A stretch of 64,000 nucleotides of DNA from positions 1,860,001 through 1,924,000 of the forward strand of contig NZ_CP126247.1 in the NCBI RefSeq assembly GCF_030142155.1. The letters are read 5' to 3'. The DNA is from Arthrobacter sp. zg-Y820. GTDB taxonomy: Bacteria > Actinomycetota > Actinomycetes > Actinomycetales > Micrococcaceae. Position numbers and translations under genes: made by a program. This document shows, one piece after another, positions 16,621-25,649 of the stretch. Each line of letters opens with the position of its first letter. The first letter of the stretch is position 1. The notes beneath the pieces were generated by a model that ran no database searches, was not told the origin of the DNA, and saw only the letters and a program-made list of their open reading frames with translations.

Positions 16621-18276
16621 ATGAACCTGTCCAGGAAACTCACCGGGAAGCGTCCGGTGTCCGCTCCCGCCGCGTCTCTGCTGATCCTGTCCCTTATCAC
16701 CGCCGTCCTCGCTTCCGGCTGCAGCACGCAGCCGGGCAGCGCCTCCGATTCCACCGATCGGCGCGGCGGCGAGCTGGTGTACCTGGATGCCGAACTGTCC
16801 TCCAACACGCAGCTCCAGAGCAGCGGCACCTGGCAGGACAGCGCCTACATCCAGAACATCACCGATCGGTTGATCTACCGCGACCCCGAGACACTGGAAC
16901 TGAAGCCGTGGATCGCGGAGGAGTGGACGGTCAGCGACGACGGCCTGACCTACACCTTCCTTATCCGGGAGGGCGCCAGCTTCAGCAACGGCCAGGTGCT
17001 GGACGCTTCAGCGGTTCAACGGAACCTGGAGTGGCAGGCCAACGGCGACAGCGCCAAGGGCATCCCCGCGAACAACTGGTTCCCGAAGGTCTCGGCGGTA
17101 ACGGCCGACGACGCCGCCCGGACCGTAACGGTGCAGCTCACCACCCCGCACGCCCCCTTTCTGAATGTGCTCTCCTTCTGGCGCACCAGCCTGGTCGCCG
17201 ATGAAACCATCAACGCACCGATCGAGGCGCAGTCACAGCTCACCGGCATCATCGGCAGCGGCCCGTTCACCGTGGAATCCGAAAAGTACGGAGAGGAAAT
17301 CGTCCTCACCCGCCGGGAAGGATATGCGTGGGCGCCGCCCGGCCTGGAAAACCAGGGCGAGGCCTACCTGGATCGGATCACCATCATTCCGGTCACCGAG
17401 GACAGTGTCCGGCTGGGCTCGCTGCGCGCCGGCGAGGCCGACCTGATCCGCTACGTTCAACCCAGTGAAGAGCAGACCCTGACCGCGGCCGGTTTGGAAG
17501 TGATCAGCGCCCGGGGGGTTGGCAACGCCAACGTCTGGGACCTGCGGCAGTCCGCGCCGTTCCTGGATGACATCCGGGTGCGGCAGGCACTGCAGCACGG
17601 CATCAACCGGGAGCAGATCATCTCCGATCTCTACACGGAGAACTGGAACGCTGCCACCAGCATCCTCACCCCGGGATCCCTCGGGTACAAGGACGAATCG
17701 GAGAAGCTGGCCTTTGATCCGGAAAAGTCCGGCCAGCTGCTCGACGACGCCGGGTGGACCGGCAGGGACGCCGACGGGTTCCGTACCCGCGACGGCGAGC
17801 AGCTGCACATCCTGACCTACGTGGACGTTTTCGACAGCACGTCCAAGCCCCTTTTCCAGCTGATCCAGTGGCAGCTCAAACAACTGGGCGTAAACCTGGA
17901 AATCAAGGAGACGGACTACGCCAACTACTCCACGGTGCTGGCGGACCCCGCGGTGGGCGCACGGCGCAACGGATGGCCGGAAGCTGACCCGATCCGGCTC
18001 ACCGTGAACTACTCCAGCGACCACCTGAATGCCTTCAACCTCCAGCAGCCCGACCCGGTCCTGGACGCCCTGCTCGCCGAGCAGCTGACGGCTGCCGACA
18101 CCACGGCCCGCACCGAAATCCTCGGCCGGATCCAGGACCACATCATCGAGTCCGCCTACGCACTGCCCATCCTGGACGACTCCCAGATCTTCGCCCTGCA
18201 GCCCACCCTCCACGGACTGACCTTCGGTGCCGAGGCACGCCCGTCCTTCTACGAAACCTGGACGGAAACCAAGTGA
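16621..18276 (+). CDS. ABC transporter substrate-binding lipoprotein, oligopeptide/nickel family (SBP_bac_5)
   Basis: A 551-residue exported binding protein. A basic N-terminus and hydrophobic stretch end in the lipobox LASGC with Cys34, so it should be lipid-anchored outside the membrane. The SBP_bac_5 fold is indicated by LIYRDPETLELKPWIAEEW, LTYTFLIREGASFSNG and a middle RVRQALQHGINREQI. First gene of a seven-gene operon under a SAM-IV riboswitch. Together with two permeases and a fused ATPase it forms a complete importer. The operon context suggests a sulfur-containing small molecule rather than a peptide (inference). Confidence 0.9.
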   Translation: MNLSRKLTGKRPVSAPAASLLILSLITAVLASGCSTQPGSASDSTDRRGGELVYLDAELSSNTQLQSSGTWQDSAYIQNITDRLIYRDPETLELKPWIAEEWTVSDDGLTYTFLIREGASFSNGQVLDASAVQRNLEWQANGDSAKGIPANNWFPKVSAVTADDAARTVTVQLTTPHAPFLNVLSFWRTSLVADETINAPIEAQSQLTGIIGSGPFTVESEKYGEEIVLTRREGYAWAPPGLENQGEAYLDRITIIPVTEDSVRLGSLRAGEADLIRYVQPSEEQTLTAAGLEVISARGVGNANVWDLRQSAPFLDDIRVRQALQHGINREQIISDLYTENWNAATSILTPGSLGYKDESEKLAFDPEKSGQLLDDAGWTGRDADGFRTRDGEQLHILTYVDVFDSTSKPLFQLIQWQLKQLGVNLEIKETDYANYSTVLADPAVGARRNGWPEADPIRLTVNYSSDHLNAFNLQQPDPVLDALLAEQLTAADTTARTEILGRIQDHIIESAYALPILDDSQIFALQPTLHGLTFGAEARPSFYETWTETK

Positions 18277-19313
18277 GCAACCCGTCCGGCACCGGTGTCA
18301 CCGCCGTCATCGCCGCGCGCATCGGGCAGTCCCTCCTGGTCATCGCCCTGACCTACGTGTTCGTCTACTTCATTCTGTTTGCCCTGCCCGGCGACCCCAT
18401 CGGCAGCCGCATCAACAACCCGCTGAACCCCATCCCGGAAGAGCAGGCGGCAGCCATTACCGCTTACTACAACCTGGACCGGAACGCCCTGGAACAGTTC
18501 TGGATCTCGGTGACCCGCCTGTTTCAGGGCGACCTGGGATTCTCGCTGGCCACCGGCCGCCCGGTCGCCGACCTGATCAGCCAGGGACTGGGAGAAACCG
18601 TGGCGCTGGCCGCCGTCGCCCTGGTTCTGGCCCTGGCCCTGTCCCTGGTGATTGCGGCCGCCGCCGTGCTGGCGCCGTGGAAAATGGTCCGCCGGCTGGC
18701 CGGTGCCTTCCCGGTGCTCTCCCTGTCCACCCCCAGCTTCCTGGCCGGTCTGCTGCTGCTGCAGGTTTTCGCCTACCAGCTCGGCTGGTTCTCCTCCATC
18801 CGCGACGAGGGCGCCAAATCGCTGCTCCTGCCGGCCGTCACGCTGGCCTTCGGCGTCAGCGCACCGATCACCCAGGTGCTCATCCGCGGCCTGCGCAAGG
18901 CCTACAACGAACCGTTCATCACGGTCCTGCGCGCCAAGGGCGTGCCCGAGGGCCGGATCTTCACCGGCCACGTGCTGCGCAACGCCTCGATCCCGGCACT
19001 GACCCTGTTCGGGCTGACGGTCGGGGAACTGCTGGCCGGGTCGGTCATCGCCGAGGCCGTCTTCAACCGTTCCGGGCTGGGCTTCATGACCGAACAGGCG
19101 GTCCGTGCCCAGGACGGGCCGGTGGTTCAGGCGGTGGTCATGCTGGTGGCCGTTGTCTTCACCACCATCAACCTGCTGACCGACCTCCTGTATCCCGCCA
19201 TTGATCCGCGGATGGCCCGGCAACGGAACAACCGCCGATCCGCCATCCGACCGGTTACCAACAGTCCGTCCACCCCTCGACCGTCGACTGCACCGGAGGC
19301 CCTGGCCCGATGA
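18273..19313 (+). CDS. ABC transporter permease, DppB/OppB type
   Basis: A 346-residue inner-membrane permease with about six membrane segments. The long first periplasmic loop (about residues 40-95, LPGDPIGSRINNPL) and the EAA-type coupling loop (about AFITVLRAKGVPEGRIFTGH region) are typical of the DppB subfamily. GTG start overlaps the preceding stop by 4 bp. The C-terminal 30 residues are Pro/Arg-rich and probably cytosolic. Works as a heterodimer with the next gene product. Confidence 0.92.
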   Translation: MSNPSGTGVTAVIAARIGQSLLVIALTYVFVYFILFALPGDPIGSRINNPLNPIPEEQAAAITAYYNLDRNALEQFWISVTRLFQGDLGFSLATGRPVADLISQGLGETVALAAVALVLALALSLVIAAAAVLAPWKMVRRLAGAFPVLSLSTPSFLAGLLLLQVFAYQLGWFSSIRDEGAKSLLLPAVTLAFGVSAPITQVLIRGLRKAYNEPFITVLRAKGVPEGRIFTGHVLRNASIPALTLFGLTVGELLAGSVIAEAVFNRSGLGFMTEQAVRAQDGPVVQAVVMLVAVVFTTINLLTDLLYPAIDPRMARQRNNRRSAIRPVTNSPSTPRPSTAPEALAR

Positions 19314-20167
19314 CCACAACAACACTTTCCAAAACCGCCGCGTCCCCGCTCACCGCCAAAGCCCGCACGGCGGCGCCGGCCGACTGGCTGGCTCTGGGCT
19401 TCCTGTTCCTGCTGCTGGCCGCTATAGCAGCGCCGGGACTGCTCACCCGGTTCGATCCGCTCGAAGCCTCCCCGGGAAACACCCTGCTGGCACCCACGGC
19501 GGCCCACCCCTTCGGCACCGACTATCTCGGGCGGGACCTGCTGGCCCGGGTCATCCACGGCGCAGGCCAAACCATCGGCGCGTCCCTGGTCGCCGTAGCC
19601 ATCGGACTGGGTGCCGGCTCGGTGCTGGGGCTGGTGGCGGCGTACTTCGGGTCCTGGGTCGACGCGGTGGTCAGCCGGATCGTGGACGTATTGCTCTCCA
19701 TTCCCGGGCTGCTGCTCTCCATGATGGTGGTGGTGGCCCTGGGCTTCGGCACCCTCAACGCCGCGATCGCCGTCGGCATTGCCTCCGTGGCCACCTTCAC
19801 GCGCCTGATGCGCTCCGAAGTGCTGACCGTGCGGAACCTGACCTTCGTGGAGGCCGCACAGCATATCGGTGCCCGGCCCGCGACCGTCCTGTTCCGGCAT
19901 GTGCTGCCCAACTCCTACACCGCGGTGCTCTCCATGACGGCCCTGCAGTTCGGCTCGGCCATCCTGTGGATCGCCGCGCTCAGCTTCCTGGGCTACGGCA
20001 CCCCGCCGCCGCATCCGGAATGGGGGCTGCTGGTGTCCGAAGGCCGCGAATACATCGTGTCCTCGCCGTGGCTGACACTCCTGCCCGGCCTCGTCATCGT
20101 CCTGACCGTGCTTTCCATCAGCCGCGTCAGCGCCCTGTTCCGCGACACACGGGAGGTATCCGAATGA
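19310..20167 (+). CDS. ABC transporter permease, DppC/OppC type
   Basis: A 285-residue permease. GTDYLGRDLLARVIHGA near residue 65-80 is the characteristic DppC segment, and VEAAQHIGARPATVLFRHVLPN contains the EAA coupling motif. About five to six membrane helices. ATG overlaps the previous stop by 4 bp. Partner of the DppB-type permease in the SAM-controlled importer. Confidence 0.93.
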   Translation: MTTTTLSKTAASPLTAKARTAAPADWLALGFLFLLLAAIAAPGLLTRFDPLEASPGNTLLAPTAAHPFGTDYLGRDLLARVIHGAGQTIGASLVAVAIGLGAGSVLGLVAAYFGSWVDAVVSRIVDVLLSIPGLLLSMMVVVALGFGTLNAAIAVGIASVATFTRLMRSEVLTVRNLTFVEAAQHIGARPATVLFRHVLPNSYTAVLSMTALQFGSAILWIAALSFLGYGTPPPHPEWGLLVSEGREYIVSSPWLTLLPGLVIVLTVLSISRVSALFRDTREVSE

Positions 20168-21891
20168 GCACCGCAGACCAGATCACCGCAAACCCGGTCG
20201 CAACCCGAACGGCCACAGCTCCGGCGCTGGAAGTCCGCGGCCTGAGCGTCGCCTACGGGAACGGTCCTCTCGCCGCCGACGTCGTTCACGGCGCGGACCT
20301 GCGCCTGGAGCGCGGCCAAACCCTGTCCCTGGTGGGCCAGTCGGGATCCGGGAAAAGCACCCTCGCGCTGGCCGCCAGCGGGTTGCTGCCCGCCAACGGC
20401 AGGATTACCGCCGGCAGCGTGCGGGTGGGCGGAGAGGACGTCACCGCTTTCCGCCGGCGGGACTGGCGGCGGCTGCGCGGCACCGGAGTGGGCTACATTC
20501 CGCAGGATCCGCTCAGCTCCCTGGACCCGCTGCAGACCATCGGCGCCCAGCTGGGGCAGGCGCTGCGGCTGCACACCGGCACCGCCGCCGGCGGCATTAC
20601 TGCCGCGACCATCGCCCTGCTCGGCAAGGTCGGGATCCGGGAGCCGGAACAGCGGATCCGTTCCTATCCGCACGAGCTCTCCGGCGGGCAGCTGCAGCGC
20701 GTGCTCATCGCCATCGCGATCGCCGGACGGCCGCAACTGCTGATCGCCGATGAGCCCACCTCCGCCTTGGACGTCACCGTGCAGAAGAGAATCCTGGACC
20801 TGCTCGGCGAGCTGCAGGCCGGTTTGGGCCTGGCCATCCTCTTCATCACTCACGATCTGGCGCTGGCCGGGGACCGCAGCGACGCACTGGCCGTGCTCAA
20901 CCACGGTCGGATCGTGGAGTCCGGTCCCGCGGAACAGATTCTGGCGGCTCCGTCGGATTCCTATACCCAGGCCCTGTTCGCCGACGCCCCTGCGCTCAGC
21001 CCGCAGAAGTACCGCACCCGGCTTGCTGCCGCCGCGGCCCGGCAGCGGGACACAGCCGTCGTCGTTTCCGGTTTGGTCAAGCGGTACGGGCACGACGACG
21101 GCGTGCCGGCCGCCGTGGACGGCGTCAGTTTCGCGGTCCGCACCGGTTCCACGCACGCCCTGGTCGGGGAATCCGGGTCGGGCAAGACCACCGTGGCCCG
21201 CGTCCTGGCGGGGCTGGAGAGCTTCAGCGGCGGATCCGTGTCGGTGGGCGGACGGCAACTGGAGCCGGAACCCGGGCCGGTGAACCCCGCGGCCCGGCAG
21301 CTGCAGCTGGTCTATCAGAACCCGCTGGCGGCGCTGGACCCCAAGTTCAGCATCCGCCAGAGCATCGAAGAACCACTGCGCCTGCACCGGGGGACGGGCG
21401 GCGCCGTCACCGGCGCCGCCCGGGCCGGTCGGGTGGCGCAGGTGCTGGACCGGGTGGGGCTGCCGCTCTCGCTGTTGGAGCGCAGGCCGCGCGAAATCTC
21501 CGGCGGCCAGCGCCAGCGCGTTGCCATTGCCCGAGCGCTGATCCTCACCCCGGACATCCTGGTCCTGGATGAGCCCACCTCGGCCCTGGACGTCACCGTG
21601 CAGGCCCGCATCATCGACCTGCTGTTCCATCTGCGGGAAGAGGCCGGGCTGACCTACCTGTTCATTTCGCATGACCTTAGCCTGGTGCGGCAGATCGCCG
21701 ACGAAGTTTCGGTGCTCCGGCGCGGTCAGCTGGTGGACGCCGGAACCGTGGACCACATCTTTGCCAACAGCACCAACAGCTACACGCGCCGCCTCATCAA
21801 TTCGATTCCCGGGCGGGACACAGCACGCGTTCCCTCCGCCGGACCGATCCCGTCTGCCGAAAGTACCCTCGCTGAAAGGACCTCCGCATGA
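20164..21891 (+). CDS. fused dual ATP-binding protein of the dipeptide-type ABC transporter
   Basis: A 575-residue protein carrying DppD-like and DppF-like ATPase domains in one chain. The first domain has Walker A GQSGSGKS, signature LSGGQLQRV and DEPTSALDV; the second has GESGSGKT, ISGGQRQRV and DEPTSALDV. The fusion resembles YejF/GsiA architecture. ATG overlaps the upstream stop by 4 bp and its own stop overlaps the next gene by 4 bp, so the transporter and the catabolic genes are one translationally coupled unit. Confidence 0.93.
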   Translation: MSTADQITANPVATRTATAPALEVRGLSVAYGNGPLAADVVHGADLRLERGQTLSLVGQSGSGKSTLALAASGLLPANGRITAGSVRVGGEDVTAFRRRDWRRLRGTGVGYIPQDPLSSLDPLQTIGAQLGQALRLHTGTAAGGITAATIALLGKVGIREPEQRIRSYPHELSGGQLQRVLIAIAIAGRPQLLIADEPTSALDVTVQKRILDLLGELQAGLGLAILFITHDLALAGDRSDALAVLNHGRIVESGPAEQILAAPSDSYTQALFADAPALSPQKYRTRLAAAAARQRDTAVVVSGLVKRYGHDDGVPAAVDGVSFAVRTGSTHALVGESGSGKTTVARVLAGLESFSGGSVSVGGRQLEPEPGPVNPAARQLQLVYQNPLAALDPKFSIRQSIEEPLRLHRGTGGAVTGAARAGRVAQVLDRVGLPLSLLERRPREISGGQRQRVAIARALILTPDILVLDEPTSALDVTVQARIIDLLFHLREEAGLTYLFISHDLSLVRQIADEVSVLRRGQLVDAGTVDHIFANSTNSYTRRLINSIPGRDTARVPSAGPIPSAESTLAERTSA

Positions 21892-23174
21892 CTCTGATCA
21901 TTCCCAGTGCCGGCGCAGCCGCCGCTTCCTGCCCAAACGTCCCGGCCTTCACCTCGGCCTTCGCAGACATTCGGGCTCGGGCGCGGGCCGAAGCAGTTGC
22001 CCGCGAGCGCGACCATTCGCTACCGTTCGGCACCGTTGAGGAGCTGCAGCGCATCGGCTTCGGGTCCCGCCGCCTGACGGCTGACAGACGGATTCCGCTC
22101 ACCGAGCTCTTCGGCAACGTGATCGACCTGGCCGCTGCCGACTCGAACATCGCGCACCTCTTCCGCGGCCACATTGCCTTCATTGAAACGCTGTTGTTCA
22201 ACGGCGACGGCGCCGCCCAGGCACGGTGGGCGGCCCGGCTGAAGGGCGGGGGACTGGTCGGCAACGCACAGTCCGAACAGCGGGAGACCACCGACATCGC
22301 CACCGCGCTGACCCGCACCCCTGACGGCGCCCTGCTCAACGGACGCAAGTTCTACACGACCGGCAGCATCTACGCGGATTGGATCCATGTCTCAGCCCTC
22401 GACGGCGAGGACTATGTGGGTGCCACCGTCGACGCCCGGGACCCGGGCGTGGCGGTGGTGGACGATTGGGACGGTTTCGGCCAGCAGCTCACCGGCAGCG
22501 GCACCACCACATTCACCAACGTTCCGGTGGCACCCGCCGACATTGAGGTCTTCAGCCCCCACGGCCAGCGGTTCCAATACATCACCGGCATCTACCAGCT
22601 GTGTCTGCTGGCCACCGTGGCCGGCATCGCGGAAGCGGCCCTGGCCGACACCCTCGACTTTGTCCGGCCGCGCCGGCGGATCTTTGCGCAGGCCGGAGAG
22701 CATCTGCCGCGGGAAAGCGAACTGGTGCAGGCCAGCGTTGGCCGCCTGTCCGCCGTCGCCCACACGGCCCGCGCGGCAGTGCTGGCCAACGCGGAGGAGC
22801 TTGATGCCGCCCTGGCCGCCCGGTGGCGCGGCGAGGAAGCTGCTGACGCGTTTCTCAGCGCCCAGCTCGGCGTCTTCAAGACCCAGCAGACACTCCTGCC
22901 GCTGGTGCTGGAAGCGGTCAGCGAACTGTTCGAGGTCGGGGGAGCCTCGGCGGTAAGCACCCGGCGGGGCCTGGACCGGCACTGGCGCAATGCCCGCACC
23001 ATCGCCTCCCACAACCCGGCAGCCGAGCGGGCGCGGCAACTGGGCGACTACCACCTCAACGGCCGGCTCCCCGCTTGGCGGCGTCTACCCGCTGACCCCG
23101 GTGCTGCGGTCCCCGGTCCTGCGGGACCGGCCACGGCTGCAGCCGCCGGCAGCACTGCGGGGGAGACCCGATGA
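21888..23174 (+). CDS. acyl-CoA dehydrogenase-fold flavin monooxygenase, SfnB/DszC-like
   Basis: A 428-residue protein of the acyl-CoA dehydrogenase fold, group D flavin monooxygenase branch. ADSNIAHLFRGHIAFIE, NGRKFYTTGSIYADWI and the C-terminal RHWRNARTIASHNPAAE match the DszC/SfnB sulfur-acquisition group, where reduced FMN supplied by a reductase oxygenates an organosulfur compound. The catalytic Glu of true acyl-CoA dehydrogenases is not evident. The last 40 residues are Ala/Pro-rich and likely disordered. Position after an importer and under a SAM riboswitch supports sulfur scavenging. Confidence 0.82.
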   Translation: MTLIIPSAGAAAASCPNVPAFTSAFADIRARARAEAVARERDHSLPFGTVEELQRIGFGSRRLTADRRIPLTELFGNVIDLAAADSNIAHLFRGHIAFIETLLFNGDGAAQARWAARLKGGGLVGNAQSEQRETTDIATALTRTPDGALLNGRKFYTTGSIYADWIHVSALDGEDYVGATVDARDPGVAVVDDWDGFGQQLTGSGTTTFTNVPVAPADIEVFSPHGQRFQYITGIYQLCLLATVAGIAEAALADTLDFVRPRRRIFAQAGEHLPRESELVQASVGRLSAVAHTARAAVLANAEELDAALAARWRGEEAADAFLSAQLGVFKTQQTLLPLVLEAVSELFEVGGASAVSTRRGLDRHWRNARTIASHNPAAERARQLGDYHLNGRLPAWRRLPADPGAAVPGPAGPATAAAAGSTAGETR

Positions 23175-24235
23175 CGGCGCGGCGGATCACGCTCGGCGAC
23201 GGGCTGGTCACCTCCGAACAGGGACTGGGCGGCATGGTCTTCAGCAGCGTGTACGGGCAGGCGGACAAACGGGAATCCCTGCTGACCATCAACACTGCCA
23301 TCGACGCGGGCATCACGTTGCTCGACACCGCGGACATCTACGGAAGCGGCGGCAACGAAGAGCTGTTCGCCGGCATCCTGAAGACCCGCCGCGATGAGGT
23401 GCAGATCGCCACGAAATTCGGGATCCTCTCCGATCCCGGGCCCGGCGGGCCGAAGGCGCAGGGCGACCCTGCCTACGTCCGCACCTCGCTGGAAGCGAGC
23501 CTGCGGCGGCTGGGAACCGACGCCGTCGACCTCTACTACTACCACCGGGTGGATCCGCGCGTGCCCATCGAGGAAACCACCGGAGCCCTCGCCGAGCTGG
23601 TCCGCGAGGGCAAGATCCGGCACATCGGACTGTCCGAGGTCACCGCCGGAGAGCTGGTGCGGGCCGCTGCGGTGCATCCCATCGCGGCGGTGCAAAGCGA
23701 ATGGTCCGTGTTCAGCCGGGACGTGGAGGACAGGCTGCTTCCGGCCGCCGCCGGACTCGGCGTCGGCTTCGTGGCGTATTCGCCACTGGGCCGCGGGTTC
23801 CTCACCGGCGCCGTGGGCAGTGCCGGCGACCTCCCCGACGGCGATCTGCGGCGGCGCTTTCCACGCTTCGGTCCGCTCGAACTCTCACGGAACGTGCCGT
23901 TGCTGGAGGTCATCAACCGGACGGCGGCTGCTGAAGGCATTACCGCGGCGCAGCTGGTCCTGGCCTGGGTCCACCATTCCGGGCGGCGCCTCGGCCTGGC
24001 CGCAGTTCCCATTCCGGGCACCCGCCGGGCCGGAAGGATCCTCGAGAACCTGTCCGCCGCCGCACTGGACCTGTCACCGGCCGCGGTAGCGGCGCTGGAC
24101 GGCCTGTCCGCCCGGGTGGCCGGGGACCGGGCTGCCGATCCGCTCTACATCTCCCGGGGCCGGGAACTGCTGGAACCGGAACTGAACGCTGCAACCGTCA
24201 ATGCTGGAACCGTCGAGGAGGCTTCCCGTGCGTGA
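23171..24235 (+). CDS. aldo/keto reductase
   Basis: A 354-residue NADPH-dependent reductase of the AKR superfamily. LLDTADIYGSGGNEELF contains the catalytic Asp and Tyr; ATKFGILSD provides the Lys; the HRVDPRVPIEET motif carries the conserved His-containing strand; PIPGTRRAGRILENL is the cofactor-binding end. Overlaps the preceding gene by 4 bp and ends inside the next. In this operon it may reduce an aldehyde or ketone released by oxidative C-S cleavage (inference). Confidence 0.88.
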   Translation: MTARRITLGDGLVTSEQGLGGMVFSSVYGQADKRESLLTINTAIDAGITLLDTADIYGSGGNEELFAGILKTRRDEVQIATKFGILSDPGPGGPKAQGDPAYVRTSLEASLRRLGTDAVDLYYYHRVDPRVPIEETTGALAELVREGKIRHIGLSEVTAGELVRAAAVHPIAAVQSEWSVFSRDVEDRLLPAAAGLGVGFVAYSPLGRGFLTGAVGSAGDLPDGDLRRRFPRFGPLELSRNVPLLEVINRTAAAEGITAAQLVLAWVHHSGRRLGLAAVPIPGTRRAGRILENLSAAALDLSPAAVAALDGLSARVAGDRAADPLYISRGRELLEPELNAATVNAGTVEEASRA

Positions 24236-25640
24236 ACCGAAAAAACTGACCGTCAACCTGTTCGAGATGGCCTGCGTCAGCCACATCACGCACGGCCTGT
24301 GGGTGCTCGAGGACAACAACCGGCACCGCACGGCGGACATCGATTACTGGACCGAGGTGGCGCAGGTGAGCGAGGAGGCGGGATTCGACGCGATCTTCCT
24401 GGCCGACGTCGTCGGCGCCTACGATGTGTTCCGCGGCGGCCCGGCGACGGCGCTGCGCGAGGGGCTGCAGATCCCGAACCTGGATCCGCTGACGCTGATT
24501 CCGGCCATGGCCGCCGTCACCCGCCATGTGGGGTTCGGCGCCACCTTTTCCACCAGCTACGAGCCGCCCTTCGCCTTCGCCCGGCGGATGAGCACGCTGG
24601 ACCATCTCACCCGCGGACGGGTGGGCTGGAACATCGTCACCTCCTATCTGCCCAATGCTGCCCGCAACTTCGGTCTGGCCGAGGAGATTCCGCATGACCG
24701 GCGGTACGAGATCGCCGACGAGTACCTGGACGTGCTCTACAAGCTCTGGGAGGGGTCATGGGACGACGGCGCGGTGCTGGCTGACCGCAGTACTCGGGTC
24801 TATTCCGATCCGGACCGGGTCCGCTACATCAACCACCGCGGTGAGAACTTTTCAGTGGCCGGACCGCACCTGACCGCCCCGTCGCTGCAGCGCACGCCGG
24901 TGCTGTTCCAGGCCACCGGCTCGCCGGCCGGCATTTCCTTCGCCGGCAAGCATGCCGAGGTGGTCTTTACCGGAGGCCGCACGGCCGCTGGGTTCCGGGC
25001 CAACGCCGCCGCCATGGACACTGCTGCCGCCGGGCACGGCAGGGGATCCGGGTCGCTCCGGTACATCGTGCAGGCCGGAGTGGTGGTGGGCCGGACAGAT
25101 CGCGAGGTGGCGAAGAAGCTGCAGGCCTACCGGGCCCATTCCAGTGTGGACGGCATCCTGGCCCACGGCGGTTATGCGATCGATCCGGCCGCGTATCCGC
25201 CCGAGACCCCGGTCGCCGAGATTCTGCGGCGGGAGGGCAAGCAGGACACTCCGCTGGCCCGCACCCTGGCACCGGGAGCCACCGCCGGTGAGCTGCTGAA
25301 GAACGTGAGCAGCTCACGGGAAGGCAGGTACTTTGTGGCCGGCACCCCCGGCGTGGTGGCGGACGAAATTGAACGCTGGCTCGACGGGGACGGCATCGAC
25401 GGCATCAACCTGCGCCAGTACCACTCCTTCGGCACGGCACGGGACTTCGGTGAGCTGGTGGTGCCCGAACTGCGGCGCCGCGGCCGGCTGCGGGAAGGCT
25501 ATACGGCGGGGGAGACCCTGCGGGAGCGGATCTTCGGCCCCGGCCGTGCCCGTCTGCCGCAGGAACACTTTGGCGCCCGGTACCGCGGCGGCCGGAATTT
25601 GGGCAGCAACGACGTCGACGACATTCTTGCCGTCTCCTAA
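24228..25640 (+). CDS. LLM-class FMN-dependent monooxygenase, NtaA/SnaA/DszA/DmoA-like
   Basis: A 470-residue luciferase-like TIM-barrel monooxygenase. VSEEAGFDAIFLADV, the STLDHLTRGRVGWNIVTSY core and HAEVVFTGGRTAAGF match the NtaA/DszA/DmoA subgroup that cleaves C-S or C-N bonds with FMNH2 and oxygen. GTG start with GAGGAGG 6 bases upstream, overlapping the AKR stop by 8 bp. Last gene of the riboswitch operon; it ends 9 bp from a convergent LLM gene. Paired with the DszC-like enzyme it suggests a two-step oxidative desulfurisation. No flavin reductase gene is present in the operon. Confidence 0.88.
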   Translation: MREPKKLTVNLFEMACVSHITHGLWVLEDNNRHRTADIDYWTEVAQVSEEAGFDAIFLADVVGAYDVFRGGPATALREGLQIPNLDPLTLIPAMAAVTRHVGFGATFSTSYEPPFAFARRMSTLDHLTRGRVGWNIVTSYLPNAARNFGLAEEIPHDRRYEIADEYLDVLYKLWEGSWDDGAVLADRSTRVYSDPDRVRYINHRGENFSVAGPHLTAPSLQRTPVLFQATGSPAGISFAGKHAEVVFTGGRTAAGFRANAAAMDTAAAGHGRGSGSLRYIVQAGVVVGRTDREVAKKLQAYRAHSSVDGILAHGGYAIDPAAYPPETPVAEILRREGKQDTPLARTLAPGATAGELLKNVSSSREGRYFVAGTPGVVADEIERWLDGDGIDGINLRQYHSFGTARDFGELVVPELRRRGRLREGYTAGETLRERIFGPGRARLPQEHFGARYRGGRNLGSNDVDDILAVS

Positions 25641-25649
25641 CCGGAAGAG

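Noticed and set aside
19993..21756. 587-codon minus-strand frame opposite the fused ABC ATPase
   Set aside because: Antisense to two clear Walker A/B sets; no protein-like features.
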